Below, in pieces: positions 38,630-48,796 of a DNA stretch of 64,000 nt (its first letter is position 1; the number at the start of each line of letters is the position of its first letter). Made by a program: the position numbers and the translations under genes. The notes below the pieces were generated by a model, which was given only the letters and a program-made list of their open reading frames with translations, was not told where the DNA came from and did no database searches. The DNA lies in assembly GCA_021204025.1 (NCBI GenBank), contig JAJQAC010000064.1:1-64000 (forward strand). The letters run 5' to 3'. This DNA comes from Clostridiales bacterium. GTDB taxonomy: Bacteria; Bacillota; Clostridia; Lachnospirales; Lachnospiraceae.

Positions 38630-39955
38630 ATGAAAGGCTTTGCAGGTAAATTATCTAACAGAGAAGTAGGCCGGTTTCTATTGCCGTTGTTCGTGTCAAC
38701 GGTGTTTCGCAACGGGTATACGATGGTGAATGCAGCGGTCAGCGGGCGGTTTCTGACGCCCGGCGCGCTTGCTGTGATTGTAGCCTGTGGTTCGTGCCTG
38801 AGCATGGAGAGTTATCTCTATGTAAGTATGACCACGGGATTCGGATTCTTTATCAACCGATGTATCGGATCGGGAGATATCAGACGGCAGAGGGAGTCAT
38901 TGTGGGGATCCCTGTGGCTCTGTCTCTGCATGATCATTCTGGGCATGTTTCTGTCCAGGCTGGCGGACATGGTCATGACGCTGGCCAATATTCCTGATTA
39001 TATGTGTGAGGAGGCAAGACCCTATATGAGGGTCATCCTCTTTGGCGGTGGTTTCTGGGCACTGGAAAATCTGCTGGTACAGGTAGCGGAGGCTCTGGGC
39101 GAGAGCCGTATACCGGCCGTTTTATCCATGATGAGTGTCGTCGTACAGACATGCGTGATGGTTTTGATTATTCATGGCGGCCTTGGGGTGGAGGCGTCGG
39201 CGCTGGCTGTGCTGATCAATCATATCTGGGTGGCGGCGCTGCTGTTTTTCTGGGTTTTCCGACAGCCTGTCGGGAAAAAACTCCTGACGTCACCCTGTCT
39301 GCCGAAAGGACCGGTCTGGTCAGAGCTTTTGAAAAACGGATGCTCGAAATCCTTCATGATGATCATGATTGGCCTGGGAGCTTTTTTGTTCCATCGGGGG
39401 ATTAATACGCTGCCGGAGGAGATCCTGATCGGTTATTCCTATGGTCAGGTGCCGGTGGATTTTCTGATGTCATCGCTGGGTGCATTTGCTGTGACGGCGG
39501 GACTGATTACCGGGCAAAACAGAGGAAGCGATCGGATCGGAGAGGCAGACCGGTGGAATCAGAAGCTGCTGATCGTGAGTACCGTTCTCTGTGCCGTTTA
39601 TATCGTGGGTGTACTGGCGTTTGCCCCTGCGATGATCCGTTTCCTGTCGGGAACAGAGCTTTCGGGGATGAGTCTTGTGGCCGGAAGCCGGATTCTCCGG
39701 ATCCAGATCTGCGCGCTGCCGCTTGTGAGCTGCTATATCATTATGAGAAATTCCCTGCAGTCGATGGGAGTCTACCGGGCGCTGCCACTGCTGGGAGGGC
39801 TGGAGGCAGCCATTTGCCTGATCTTTGCGTGGGTTCTGATGCCACGGTACGGATATACGGTGGTTTGCTGGTCCGCGGCGGTCAAATGGGGAATCCCAGC
39901 TGTGATCGGAGTCCTGATTTACCGCAAATGTCTGAAAAATGAAATGGCAGAATGA
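38630..39955 (+). CDS. MATE-family efflux transporter
   Basis: 12-TM architecture, two MatE halves. Confidence 0.82.
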   Translation: MKGFAGKLSNREVGRFLLPLFVSTVFRNGYTMVNAAVSGRFLTPGALAVIVACGSCLSMESYLYVSMTTGFGFFINRCIGSGDIRRQRESLWGSLWLCLCMIILGMFLSRLADMVMTLANIPDYMCEEARPYMRVILFGGGFWALENLLVQVAEALGESRIPAVLSMMSVVVQTCVMVLIIHGGLGVEASALAVLINHIWVAALLFFWVFRQPVGKKLLTSPCLPKGPVWSELLKNGCSKSFMMIMIGLGAFLFHRGINTLPEEILIGYSYGQVPVDFLMSSLGAFAVTAGLITGQNRGSDRIGEADRWNQKLLIVSTVLCAVYIVGVLAFAPAMIRFLSGTELSGMSLVAGSRILRIQICALPLVSCYIIMRNSLQSMGVYRALPLLGGLEAAICLIFAWVLMPRYGYTVVCWSAAVKWGIPAVIGVLIYRKCLKNEMAE

Positions 39956-39998
39956 GTGAAGTCGATGATAGAAAGAGAAAAGTTCAGGGTGGGATAAC

Positions 39999-40849
39999 AT
40001 GGGATTAACTGTGCAGGTAAAAGCGGAATTAGAAGAACTGGCCGGAACTTGTATCCGCCTGGGAGACGGAGAGCAGCCGGAGATGATCTGGCTGAAGGAA
40101 CACTATGAGCGGTTTCGGAGCATGGAAGGGATCTTTAAGAAAAATGAGGCGGATGAACTGTCGAGAAAATCCGTCTGGATGAAGCGCGGGAGCGATACCA
40201 GGAATCCTGTGTGACTCGTCTGCTCACACAAAACAAACAGATGCCGGAGGAAATCTTTGTCGGCAGAGAGGCGATCTTAAACCGGATCGAGAAAGAACTG
40301 GCGGATCGGAGAGGACCGGTCATCCTCTACGGGATGGGCGGCATGGGAAAAAGCTCTATCGCCAGGGAATATGTGCGGAGGAAAGGGAAGGTTACACACC
40401 CACGATACCGATATCGAGACCGTCTGGCAGTCCCATCGCCTGCGAAAGGCCGAACTTTTATTTTTGCAGGGAAAACCAGATGAGGCGCTGGCGCTTTGCG
40501 CAGACGCGAAAGCTGCCGTGCAGAAAATCGAAGGAGCGGAATACCGGCTCAACGAATATGATCGTGTACTGATCATGATTTACCAGGCAAAGGGTGAATT
40601 TACGCAGGCGGAGCAGCTGGCGGTCGAATCTCTGGAGCGCGCGCTGCATTACCGGGGGAGATATTTTAAGGATACTCTGATGTGCCGGGAGCAGATGGGT
40701 GATCTTTATATAGCCGCAGGCCGTACACAGGAGGCGGCGTGGCAATACCGGACGTGTTTGATGATTTAAACCGGCATTTTCAGGCCCGCAGGGACTGGAT
40801 CGAACGAGTGAGCGCAAAGATGGCGGAGGCGGGAGATCGGTTTGAGTAG
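39999..40849 (+). pseudogene. Remnant of a STAND/NB-ARC-type ATPase with TPR repeats
   Basis: FVGREAILNRIEKELADRRGPVILYGMGGMGKSSIAREYVRR (P-loop) then out-of-frame TPR-like region; breaks near 40166, 40385-40410 and 40750. Confidence 0.8.
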
Positions 40850-40867
40850 ATATCGGGATGAAAAACT

Positions 40868-40910
40868 GTTAAAGTTGACCTTGTTGTCCTGATGGAAAAA
40901 CCATGTTAAT
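40868..40910 (+). promoter_or_regulatory. Shared 19-bp motif with -10-like box, site 2
   Basis: GTTAAAGTTGACCTTGTTG, 18 bp, GTTAAT. Confidence 0.45.
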
Positions 40911-40945
40911 ATCCTCAGCAAATAGGCATAAGGGAGCGAAAGGGA

Positions 40946-42219
40946 ATGAGAAAGTTTGTTGGAATCATACTGGCAGCGGTTTTGGCGACGTCATTGGCGG
41001 GATGTTCTAAAATGCATGAGATCAGCCATGCGCTGGCGGTTGGCGTGAATCAGGCAGATCAGGCAACGTCAGAATCAGAATCAGGAGCAGGTCTGGCAAT
41101 GTCAGAAGATATGCGGGAGGATACGCGAGAAGAGATTTCGGAAGAATTATACAGGGAGAGGGATGCTGCGGCAGAGGGTGAGGATGCGAAGAATTCCGGA
41201 AAAGAAGGCAGACTTTTTGGCAGTCTGCTGAACGGCGCTGGAAAGGTGAATATGGAGGATAACCGGGAAAAGATTGACGAAGCTATCGCAAACAACATGC
41301 TCTTATTATCGAAGTTCTCATCAGCCCGTATGATGACAAAGGGATCTTCCTGGATGCAAAAGGAAAAGTCTGGTACCGAGGGTACGAAATGTTCTCCGGA
41401 TATACGGTCAGGTATTTTGATGACTGGTATCGGTATAACAGAGGGAAATATAAACATATCATTGCAGCTGTAACGGAAGACGGGCATATCGTCTATGCCG
41501 GGGAAAATATGTTTGGCTTTAATGACGGCGTGGATGCGATAGAGCTTGAGGGGGCTGAAAATGTAAAATATGTGACGATATTTGATGGCAATACCATCGC
41601 CTTTGTACGGGAGGACGGAACAGCCGCATACGCCTCTGTCCGGACCGGCGAAATCATGGAGCTTACCGCCTGGTCGGATATCGCATCGCTCAATGTCGTC
41701 GGCACCGCATTGATTGGGCTGCGATATGACGGTACACTTATCGCGGTGCCGATCTCCACAGAAGATTACAGACAGTTAAGCCAGGATAGTCTTCCATACT
41801 ATCTGGATGGGATTACTTCCTGGAGTGATATCGTTTATCTGATCACAGACAAGGACAGCGAAATATCGGAAGAAAATTATGTGATAGGAATGAAAGAGGA
41901 TGGAAGTTTTGTGTATGTCGCCGCTGATACATCAGAGGCCGCTGTATGCGAGCAGACTTTCGCCATATGGAACAATGTTAAGGTAGTCGCTTCCGAGTCC
42001 GGAGGCATTTCCGCGGGAATCAACCTTGAGGAAGATGGTAATTTCGGTATGGGCGGAGCGATCGACGCGGACAATAACCTTTATGGCAGTGCGCGCGCGA
42101 TTATTCGCGCATGGAATTTAGAAGAGCCGTGGGAAAATGTCGAAGCTGCGCAGCTCGATTATAAGCGTGCTGCAAAGGCGGACACGTGGTATAATGATAC
42201 ACTTCCCGCGGTGCAGTAA
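40946..42219 (+). pseudogene. Lipoprotein with C-terminal beta-repeat (RCC1/propeller-like) region, frameshifted near 41300
   Basis: Lipobox LAGCSK in frame 1; after about 41300 the conserved-looking sequence IIEVLISPYDDKGIFLDAKGKVWYRGYEMFSGYTVRYFDDW continues in another frame to 42219. Confidence 0.7.
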
Positions 42220-42238
42220 GACACGCAGAGGGAATCTG

Positions 42239-43681
42239 TTATGCACCCCCGCATTTTTTGATTGTTTCATCCAGGATGCGGAGCGTATCTTCCTGGGAAT
42301 AGACCAGCTGGCTGCCGGGGAGCGACCGGAAAAAGTCGCGGAAAGCGTGGCAGATCGATTTCTCTGAGATATGAATATCGCAGTAATAGACACCGTAGAT
42401 ATAATTTGCAGTGGTATCAAAAATGGTATTTCCATCCGGATCCGCATACAGGAACAGATAATCCGGCAGGTGCAGATACGACGGCCGCGCAATCAGTCCG
42501 ATGACAGTTCCGGAGGCAATATCTTCCCGCAGCTGTGACAGTAACAGACGACGGTCATCCGGATCAATCGCCGAAGCATATTCCGGTGGCATTTCCAGAA
42601 GAATTCCCGTCTCGGCAAAGTACTGCAGACCATTTTCAGAAAAAACGGTATAAAAGTCCTTATCGATATTCTGGACGAGGGAAAACCTCCGGGTGGCTGC
42701 TTCGTACAGGGATGATCGGCAATCGTCGCCGCACTTCAGATACTTCGCGATAAGCTCCGGGGTGTAATAACGCCCGAAGCAGGGCTGAGACATCAGAGTA
42801 AAGGAACCGTTCGGATTCGTGAAGGAAGAGTATTTTTCGAGAACCGCTGTCATATCGGAAGAAGAGAAAGCCAGAGGTTCACAGTTGGTTTTCAATTCCT
42901 GAAAATAATCCGAATAGAGCCGGATCATCTGGTTCGAACGATGAACATATGCCGACGACTGATCCTGGGCAATCAGGATCAGATAGCGGGGCGTAATAAT
43001 ATAATAATTGAGCGGATTGATTGATAAGTAGCTGGGGTGTTCATAAAAATAATAAGGATGGTAAGAGTCGCGCGCGATCAGACAAAGAGGAATGATCTGG
43101 CGCAGCATCCATATATTCTGAGAATAATCATTGTGCGCAGATGTCGGAAACCAGAAAAACTGTTCGACATGAAAATCAGCTCCTCCCAGCCAGAGCTGCA
43201 TAAAGATTGCGGACAGATCGATACCGGAAGGCAGAAAAAGACGGAAAACAGCATTCATGTTCTCGTGGACTTCCTGACGCAGAAGAGTGTAAATCATATT
43301 TCGCACCGCATATTCCCCTTCGATCAGACCTTCGCTTACGACGAAAGAAGAAAGGGGCGCGGACAGATTGTTATGAAGCAGCGACGGCTGAAAGTGCAGG
43401 GATGACAGATGATTGAGCAGATCGCCGACCGCCGCCCGGTTGTGCCAGGCATCCTCGCCCTGAATCAGCATATCGTATGTGCGGAAAAATTCTCTGCGCT
43501 CTTCCGGAGAAAGGTAAAAGTGATTGGCCAGCGCGTGAACGACCCGATAAGGCAGAACCCTTTCGTCAGACAGAGCCTTATGAATCGAAGTGCGTTCCGC
43601 ATGGATGCTGCGCGCTACCGATGCGATCGGCTCGTTGTTCTCGCTCAGTAGATTTTTCAGGTAATTGCTGAATCTTGACAT
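42239..43681 (-). CDS. Large HTH transcriptional regulator
   Basis: N-terminal HTH SVARSIHAERTSIHKALSDERVLPYRVVHALANHFYLSPEERREFF; about 480 aa, divergent from the phospho-signalling island. Confidence 0.7.
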   Translation of the reverse strand: MSRFSNYLKNLLSENNEPIASVARSIHAERTSIHKALSDERVLPYRVVHALANHFYLSPEERREFFRTYDMLIQGEDAWHNRAAVGDLLNHLSSLHFQPSLLHNNLSAPLSSFVVSEGLIEGEYAVRNMIYTLLRQEVHENMNAVFRLFLPSGIDLSAIFMQLWLGGADFHVEQFFWFPTSAHNDYSQNIWMLRQIIPLCLIARDSYHPYYFYEHPSYLSINPLNYYIITPRYLILIAQDQSSAYVHRSNQMIRLYSDYFQELKTNCEPLAFSSSDMTAVLEKYSSFTNPNGSFTLMSQPCFGRYYTPELIAKYLKCGDDCRSSLYEAATRRFSLVQNIDKDFYTVFSENGLQYFAETGILLEMPPEYASAIDPDDRRLLLSQLREDIASGTVIGLIARPSYLHLPDYLFLYADPDGNTIFDTTANYIYGVYYCDIHISEKSICHAFRDFFRSLPGSQLVYSQEDTLRILDETIKKCGGA

Positions 43682-43750
43682 ACTCTTTTCCCCTCTCATT
43701 TCCCCCGGATATTATATAACAGGAAAATAAAAAAAGACAAATGGATAGTG

Positions 43751-43790
43751 TGTCAAAGATGCTGCAAAAATTGTCACAGATTTTGTCACA
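43751..43790. promoter_or_regulatory. Candidate operator: repeated TGTCA(A/C)A elements
   Basis: TGTCAAA at 43751, TTGTCACA at 43771 and 43783 (12-bp spacing). Confidence 0.35.
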
Positions 43791-43943
43791 CATTGAAAAG
43801 GTACATTGATTAAGATAAACTTAAGGACAATAAATGTGTATCTTTTAGTCAGAATGACAGATGCAGGATGATATTCGCGACTGTGACGGGAAAGACTGGA
43901 TTTTCAGTTAAAATTTACATATAAACTGATTAATATATAAATG

Positions 43944-43986
43944 GTTAAAGGTTACCTTGTTGCCAAGAAAACAGATATTTTATAAA
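43944..43986 (+). promoter_or_regulatory. Shared 19-bp motif with -10 box, site 3 (island promoter)
   Basis: GTTAAAGGTTACCTTGTTG, 18 bp, TATAAA. Confidence 0.5.
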
Positions 43987-44069
43987 TTAAACAGTAAGTG
44001 TATCTTGCGTCCTGTGTGGAAATACGGATGATACGGAGAAGGCGTGAGGTATGGTCAGAGGGGGAAAGG

Positions 44070-44798
44070 ATGATTACTTACCAGATTATCAGTAAGACCG
44101 GCGGACGGCCGGTAAATGAGGACTGTACGGGGATGCATCAGGTCGGAGAAGGCTATGGTTTCTTTCTCGCGGACGGGCTCGGCGGACATGGAAAAGGCGA
44201 TATTGCGTCCCGCACGGCGGTCGAGCAGGCGATCCTGCAGTTCGAGGCGGGAAATTGTTCGGAGGAGACTCTTAAGAATATTTTTGAAGCGGGAGAAGCA
44301 GCGATCCTTGAGCGACAGGAGGCGGAGCGCGCAAGTCAGAGTATGAAGACGACGCTGACGGCGCTTCTGCTGGATGAAAACCAGATCCGCTGGGGTCATG
44401 TGGGCGATTCCCGCATTTATTATTTTCAGAATCACAGTCTGGTGGGGCGGACGATGGATCACAGCGTGCCGCAGATGCTGGCCGCGGCGGGGGAGATCCG
44501 GGAAAAGGATATCCGTCATCATCCGGATCGCAACCGCCTGCTGCGTGTCATGGGCGTGGAGTGGGAGCGTCCGGCTTATCAGCTGGCAGAGCCGGTGAGC
44601 CGGAGAGGCAGTCAGTCTTTTCTGCTGTGTTCGGACGGGTTCTGGGAACTGGTCAATGAAAAAGAGATGACGGCGGCTCTGAAACGTGCATCGGATGTCG
44701 GTCAGTGGCTGGAGAAGATGACAGCGCTTGTTGAGAAGCATGGAGCCGGGACCAATATGGACAACTATTCGGCGGTAGCGGTGTGGGTGAGAGACTGA
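44070..44798 (+). CDS. PP2C-family Ser/Thr phosphatase (1)
   Basis: NEDCTG, ADGLGGHGKGD, GDSRIYYF, LLCSDGFWE, DNYSAV. Confidence 0.93.
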   Translation: MITYQIISKTGGRPVNEDCTGMHQVGEGYGFFLADGLGGHGKGDIASRTAVEQAILQFEAGNCSEETLKNIFEAGEAAILERQEAERASQSMKTTLTALLLDENQIRWGHVGDSRIYYFQNHSLVGRTMDHSVPQMLAAAGEIREKDIRHHPDRNRLLRVMGVEWERPAYQLAEPVSRRGSQSFLLCSDGFWELVNEKEMTAALKRASDVGQWLEKMTALVEKHGAGTNMDNYSAVAVWVRD

Positions 44799-44906
44799 GC
44801 CGGAAGGACTCAGATATCATAGTGGTTCCATACTTTTGGCCCGTATCCTGTGATATAGCAGGTAAGAGCCGGCAGTCCGGATACGTACAGAGGAGATAGA
44901 AGCAGG

Positions 44907-45497
44907 ATGGCGATTATCCGCTGCCCACATGGGCATTTTTATGATGATAACAAATATGAGAGCTGTCCCATATGCAGCAGCGCTGCTGCAGGACCGGGAA
45001 GGACAGCCGACGAGGCGAAGACGGTCAGTCTCGATTGGATACAAAAGGCTGATGACGAAGAACAGATCGTGCGGCTGACGCCTGAGGTATCAGAGCGGAT
45101 GCCGGTGCATGGCAGCTGGGACAGCGAGAAGACAGTATCTTTGCATACGATGGGGAAAAAGGATCTGCTGGCGGGGTGGCTGGTCTGTACCGCCGGACCG
45201 TCCCGGGGACAGGATTTTAAGATTTATCCGGGATTCAACCGGATCGGGAGAGACTGGGACGCGGATATCTGTATCCAGGATCCGACGATCGCGCGGGCAA
45301 ATCATTGCGCGGTTGTCTATGACGCGAAAAGTGCCAGGTTTTACCTTGTACCGGGGAAAGGGACGCTGACCTGGATGCAGGAAAAAGCTGTCGAACAGGC
45401 AGTGGAACTGGCAGAACGCACGCCGTTTAGTTTCGGTAAAAGTACGCTGGAGCTTGTAGCGTTCTGCAGGGGGGAGCATACATGGGAAACGGTATAG
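44907..45497 (+). CDS. FHA-domain protein with N-terminal zinc ribbon
   Basis: CPHGHFYDDNKYESCPIC; FHA GFNRIGRDWDADICIQDPTIARANHCAVVYD; two KTVSL motifs. Confidence 0.85.
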   Translation: MAIIRCPHGHFYDDNKYESCPICSSAAAGPGRTADEAKTVSLDWIQKADDEEQIVRLTPEVSERMPVHGSWDSEKTVSLHTMGKKDLLAGWLVCTAGPSRGQDFKIYPGFNRIGRDWDADICIQDPTIARANHCAVVYDAKSARFYLVPGKGTLTWMQEKAVEQAVELAERTPFSFGKSTLELVAFCRGEHTWETV

Positions 45498-47194
45498 AAA
45501 ATACAGGTGAACAGGTGGCTGCCGCAGGGGGAAGCCGTCTGGAGCAGGTATATCTGAACATGCCTGAGGCAAGATTTTATTTTTCCGGGGATGAGGATGT
45601 ACAGGAGGGGATGCTACGCGCCTACATCGGTTCGGAGGATCTTGAGCTTCAGTCGCTGCAGCATTTTTCGCAGAGCGGAGAGAATATCACATATTATGTC
45701 CTGCTGGACGTCTCAGCTTCGATCTCTGAGTCCGCGTTTGCGGATATTGTAGACGGATTGCAGAGCTTTGCTGGGAAGCTGGAGGCTGGAGACCGGATGA
45801 TTTTCATGACCTTCGGAGAGGAGGTTCAGACGATCTTTGAGCGTTCCGGAGGGGAACTGGCGGAGACTGCCGGAGAGGCGTTTGCAGGGCTGGTGAATCA
45901 TGACCAGAAGACGTTGCTTTTTGAGGCAATTTCACAGGCGGCTCAGATGGCCGGTCAGGTGCCGGCTGATGAATGTACCAGGCGTGTGGCGCTGGTGATT
46001 ACGGATGGAGAGGATATCGCACGGGGCAAGGCGACAAAGGATGAGGCGCTGGCGACACTTTCTCAGACCGGTCTCCCGGTATATAGTTTTACGGTCAGTG
46101 AGGCAAAGAGTGACGCGATCAATGCGTTCGGAGAGTTCTCACGGGCGACGGGAGGCGATCTGACCATTCTCGAAAAGGGGGAAGCGGCTAAAGGACTGGA
46201 AGCTCTGCGTGAGGGATTAGAAAGTTCTTATGTCGCGGTTTTTACGGCGGACAGCAATCGCGTTTCCCGCGGCATGGTTTCCGTTACGCTGGAGGTGTCT
46301 GACGGAGAAACGCTGCAGACGGAAGCGATGCAGGAGAGATGGATCGCGGACGCGGAAAATCCGACGGTGAAGGAAGTATCGGTCGAGGGAGCCGCTCAGT
46401 TGAAGGTGCAGTTTTCCGAGCCGGTGGAAGGAGCGCAGGCGGCGGAAAATTATATTTTGCAGGACGAGGCAGGAGAAAGCCATCTGCCCGCGTTTGCATC
46501 CGTGGGAAGTGACGGGACAAGTGTGGTTCTGACTTTTTCTCAGGATCTGGCAGGTGGTTCCTATGAACTGTCGCTTAATGGCATCACGGACGCATCGATG
46601 GAGGCAAATCCACTGGAGGGTTCGACAAGCGTAGTGATCGAGGGAGCGACGGCCGGGGATGAGCTGACACAGGAGACGGGGGAACCGGATACGGGAGGGA
46701 ATCCGGTGATCTATGCCGGGATCGGTCTTGGGGTTCTGCTTCTGTTACTGGTGGTGATCCTGTTGGGAAAGAAGAAAAAGAAGCAGGAGCCGGAAGGAGA
46801 TCCAACTTCGGAAAAGGCAGTTGTGGCTGACGGCGGTCAGGTCATCCTGCCGGAGAGCCGGGAAGAACGGATTCGTTTGAAAGTAGAGAAGCGCCATCTG
46901 GATGAAAGACAGGTTTTCTTTCATGTGAAAGGACAGAAGGAGGAGATCCCGGTCATGATCCGCAGCAGCCTGATCGTGGGACGTTCTTCGATGTGCCAGC
47001 TGATCTTTGATGACCCGACGCTCTCCAGGCAGCATTTCGCGTTGGAACTGGAGTCAGGAGAGATCCGGATCCATAATCTGAGTACAAGCGGGTTCACAAC
47101 GGTAAACGGAAAGAAACTGGGGACAGAAGCACGTACGCTGCATTCTGGTGATCAGATCGGAGCGGGACAACTGGTGATGACAGTTCGCTGGTAG
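45482..47194 (+). CDS. VWA-domain membrane protein with C-terminal FHA domain
   Basis: MIDAS DVSASIS, VALVITDGED; TM PVIYAGIGLGVLLLLLVVILLGKKKKK; FHA SLIVGRSSMCQLIFDDPTLSRQHFALEL. Confidence 0.9.
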   Translation: MGNGIENTGEQVAAAGGSRLEQVYLNMPEARFYFSGDEDVQEGMLRAYIGSEDLELQSLQHFSQSGENITYYVLLDVSASISESAFADIVDGLQSFAGKLEAGDRMIFMTFGEEVQTIFERSGGELAETAGEAFAGLVNHDQKTLLFEAISQAAQMAGQVPADECTRRVALVITDGEDIARGKATKDEALATLSQTGLPVYSFTVSEAKSDAINAFGEFSRATGGDLTILEKGEAAKGLEALREGLESSYVAVFTADSNRVSRGMVSVTLEVSDGETLQTEAMQERWIADAENPTVKEVSVEGAAQLKVQFSEPVEGAQAAENYILQDEAGESHLPAFASVGSDGTSVVLTFSQDLAGGSYELSLNGITDASMEANPLEGSTSVVIEGATAGDELTQETGEPDTGGNPVIYAGIGLGVLLLLLVVILLGKKKKKQEPEGDPTSEKAVVADGGQVILPESREERIRLKVEKRHLDERQVFFHVKGQKEEIPVMIRSSLIVGRSSMCQLIFDDPTLSRQHFALELESGEIRIHNLSTSGFTTVNGKKLGTEARTLHSGDQIGAGQLVMTVRW

Positions 47195-47305
47195 GACAGA
47201 AAGTGGAATGGCCGGAGAAAGAAATTTCTGTGGAATATCGACGGAACCGCGGGTCGAATCACAGTGAAGATAAATGATCGATGCGGCAGGGGAGGATAAG
47301 AGCAG

Positions 47306-48796
47306 ATGAGTGGGAGTGGCATGGCGATTGAGAGCCTCAGAAACGGGAGATATCGGGTGATCTCTGTTCTGGGAGCGGGAGGTTTTGGGATTACCTATCA
47401 GTGCGAAGATACAAAACACGGCGTTACCTGTGCCATAAAGGAATATATGCCGGAGGCGATCGCAACCCGTGACCCGCAGACGGGAGAAGTGATCCCGTCC
47501 GCAGATCGGAAACGGGCGTTTCTTCATGGCAAGGAGCGTTTCCTGGAAGAAGCGGAGCTTCTGATGCGGATGAACCAGATCCCCTGTGTTGTCCATGTGT
47601 GGGAGGCCTTTGAGGAAAACCATACGGCCTATTATGTCATGGAATTCCTTGATGGAAGGACCTTAAAGCAGGTGATGCGCGCGCTCGGCGGGAAACTTCC
47701 GTATACAGCGGCGCTTGAGGCAGTCGTAAAGGCAGGGACAGCGTTAGATACGGTACACCGGCAGGCAGGTATTTTTCACCGGGATATCAGCCCGGAGAAT
47801 ATCATGGTGATGCCGGACGGGCAGGTGAAGATTATCGATTTTGGCAGCGCGAAAGCGATGGCAGTTTCGGAAAATCAGCAGTTTTCTGTGGTGTTAAAGC
47901 CGGGATTTGCGCCGCCTGAGCAGTACGCCAGCAATCTGAGCCAGGGAAGTTTTACTGATGTATACGCGATGGCCGGGACCTTTTATTATGCAGTCAGCGG
48001 GACGATGATCCCGGTAGCGCCGGATCGCCTGATGGGTGTGAAGTATGAGCGGCTGGACCGCCTGGTACCGGAATGCTCGAAGGAGGCCGCCGATGCGGTG
48101 GATCGCGTGCTGACGCTGGACGCGAAATTCCGGACACAGACGATGTCGGAATTTATTCAGGGGATTCTGGCAGGACAGTCTGTTGTGAATCTGACGCAGA
48201 TGCCGGCCCGGACAGGAACGTCCGACAGTCAGTCGGCGGGTGAGACCGCATCGGGTATTTCTGAATCAAAAAGCTCTTCCTGGGAAGAACCGGCTCAGGA
48301 CGGGATTCTGGCCGGCTTTCGGATGAATGATGACGCACACAGGGTTCCGGATCCGATTTCCCGCTGGCAAAGAGAGGTTGCGGGAAGAGATACAGAGATC
48401 CGCAAGACGGTGGAGCGCACGGCCCCTCCGGTGCAGGATGAACTTCCCACGATGGCGCTTCCGCGAGGGCCTTATGGTTGGCTGAAGGTGATCAAAGGAG
48501 CGTGTGCGGGGAGAATCTTTCCGGTGGAACCGAACCGGACGGTGACGGTAGGGCGCACCGCATCCAAGAGTGAGATCGTACTGAACGGTCATCCGGAGAT
48601 CAGCGGGCGGCATTTCCGGTTGCTGTGGCAGCCGCAGAAGAAAGGATTTTATGTGATCGACGATTCGATTAACGGATTGTATTATCGGGGCATCCGGCTG
48701 GAAAAAGGGAAAAAGTACAAGGTACTCCCCGGTGACCAGCTCGGAGTCGGCAGTATGGAGTGTGTGATCACGGTGGGAGAGGAACAGCATGAGTGA
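47306..48796 (+). CDS. Ser/Thr-kinase-like protein with C-terminal FHA domain
   Basis: GAGGFGITYQ, CAIKEYMPEA, HRDISPENIMV, DFGSAK; C-terminal TVGRTASKSEIVLNGHPEISGRHFRL. Confidence 0.92.
   Translation: MSGSGMAIESLRNGRYRVISVLGAGGFGITYQCEDTKHGVTCAIKEYMPEAIATRDPQTGEVIPSADRKRAFLHGKERFLEEAELLMRMNQIPCVVHVWEAFEENHTAYYVMEFLDGRTLKQVMRALGGKLPYTAALEAVVKAGTALDTVHRQAGIFHRDISPENIMVMPDGQVKIIDFGSAKAMAVSENQQFSVVLKPGFAPPEQYASNLSQGSFTDVYAMAGTFYYAVSGTMIPVAPDRLMGVKYERLDRLVPECSKEAADAVDRVLTLDAKFRTQTMSEFIQGILAGQSVVNLTQMPARTGTSDSQSAGETASGISESKSSSWEEPAQDGILAGFRMNDDAHRVPDPISRWQREVAGRDTEIRKTVERTAPPVQDELPTMALPRGPYGWLKVIKGACAGRIFPVEPNRTVTVGRTASKSEIVLNGHPEISGRHFRLLWQPQKKGFYVIDDSINGLYYRGIRLEKGKKYKVLPGDQLGVGSMECVITVGEEQHE

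Noticed and set aside
39999-40849. Active STAND-type defence gene
   Set aside because: At least three reading-frame lesions; only fragments of the ATPase and TPR regions remain.
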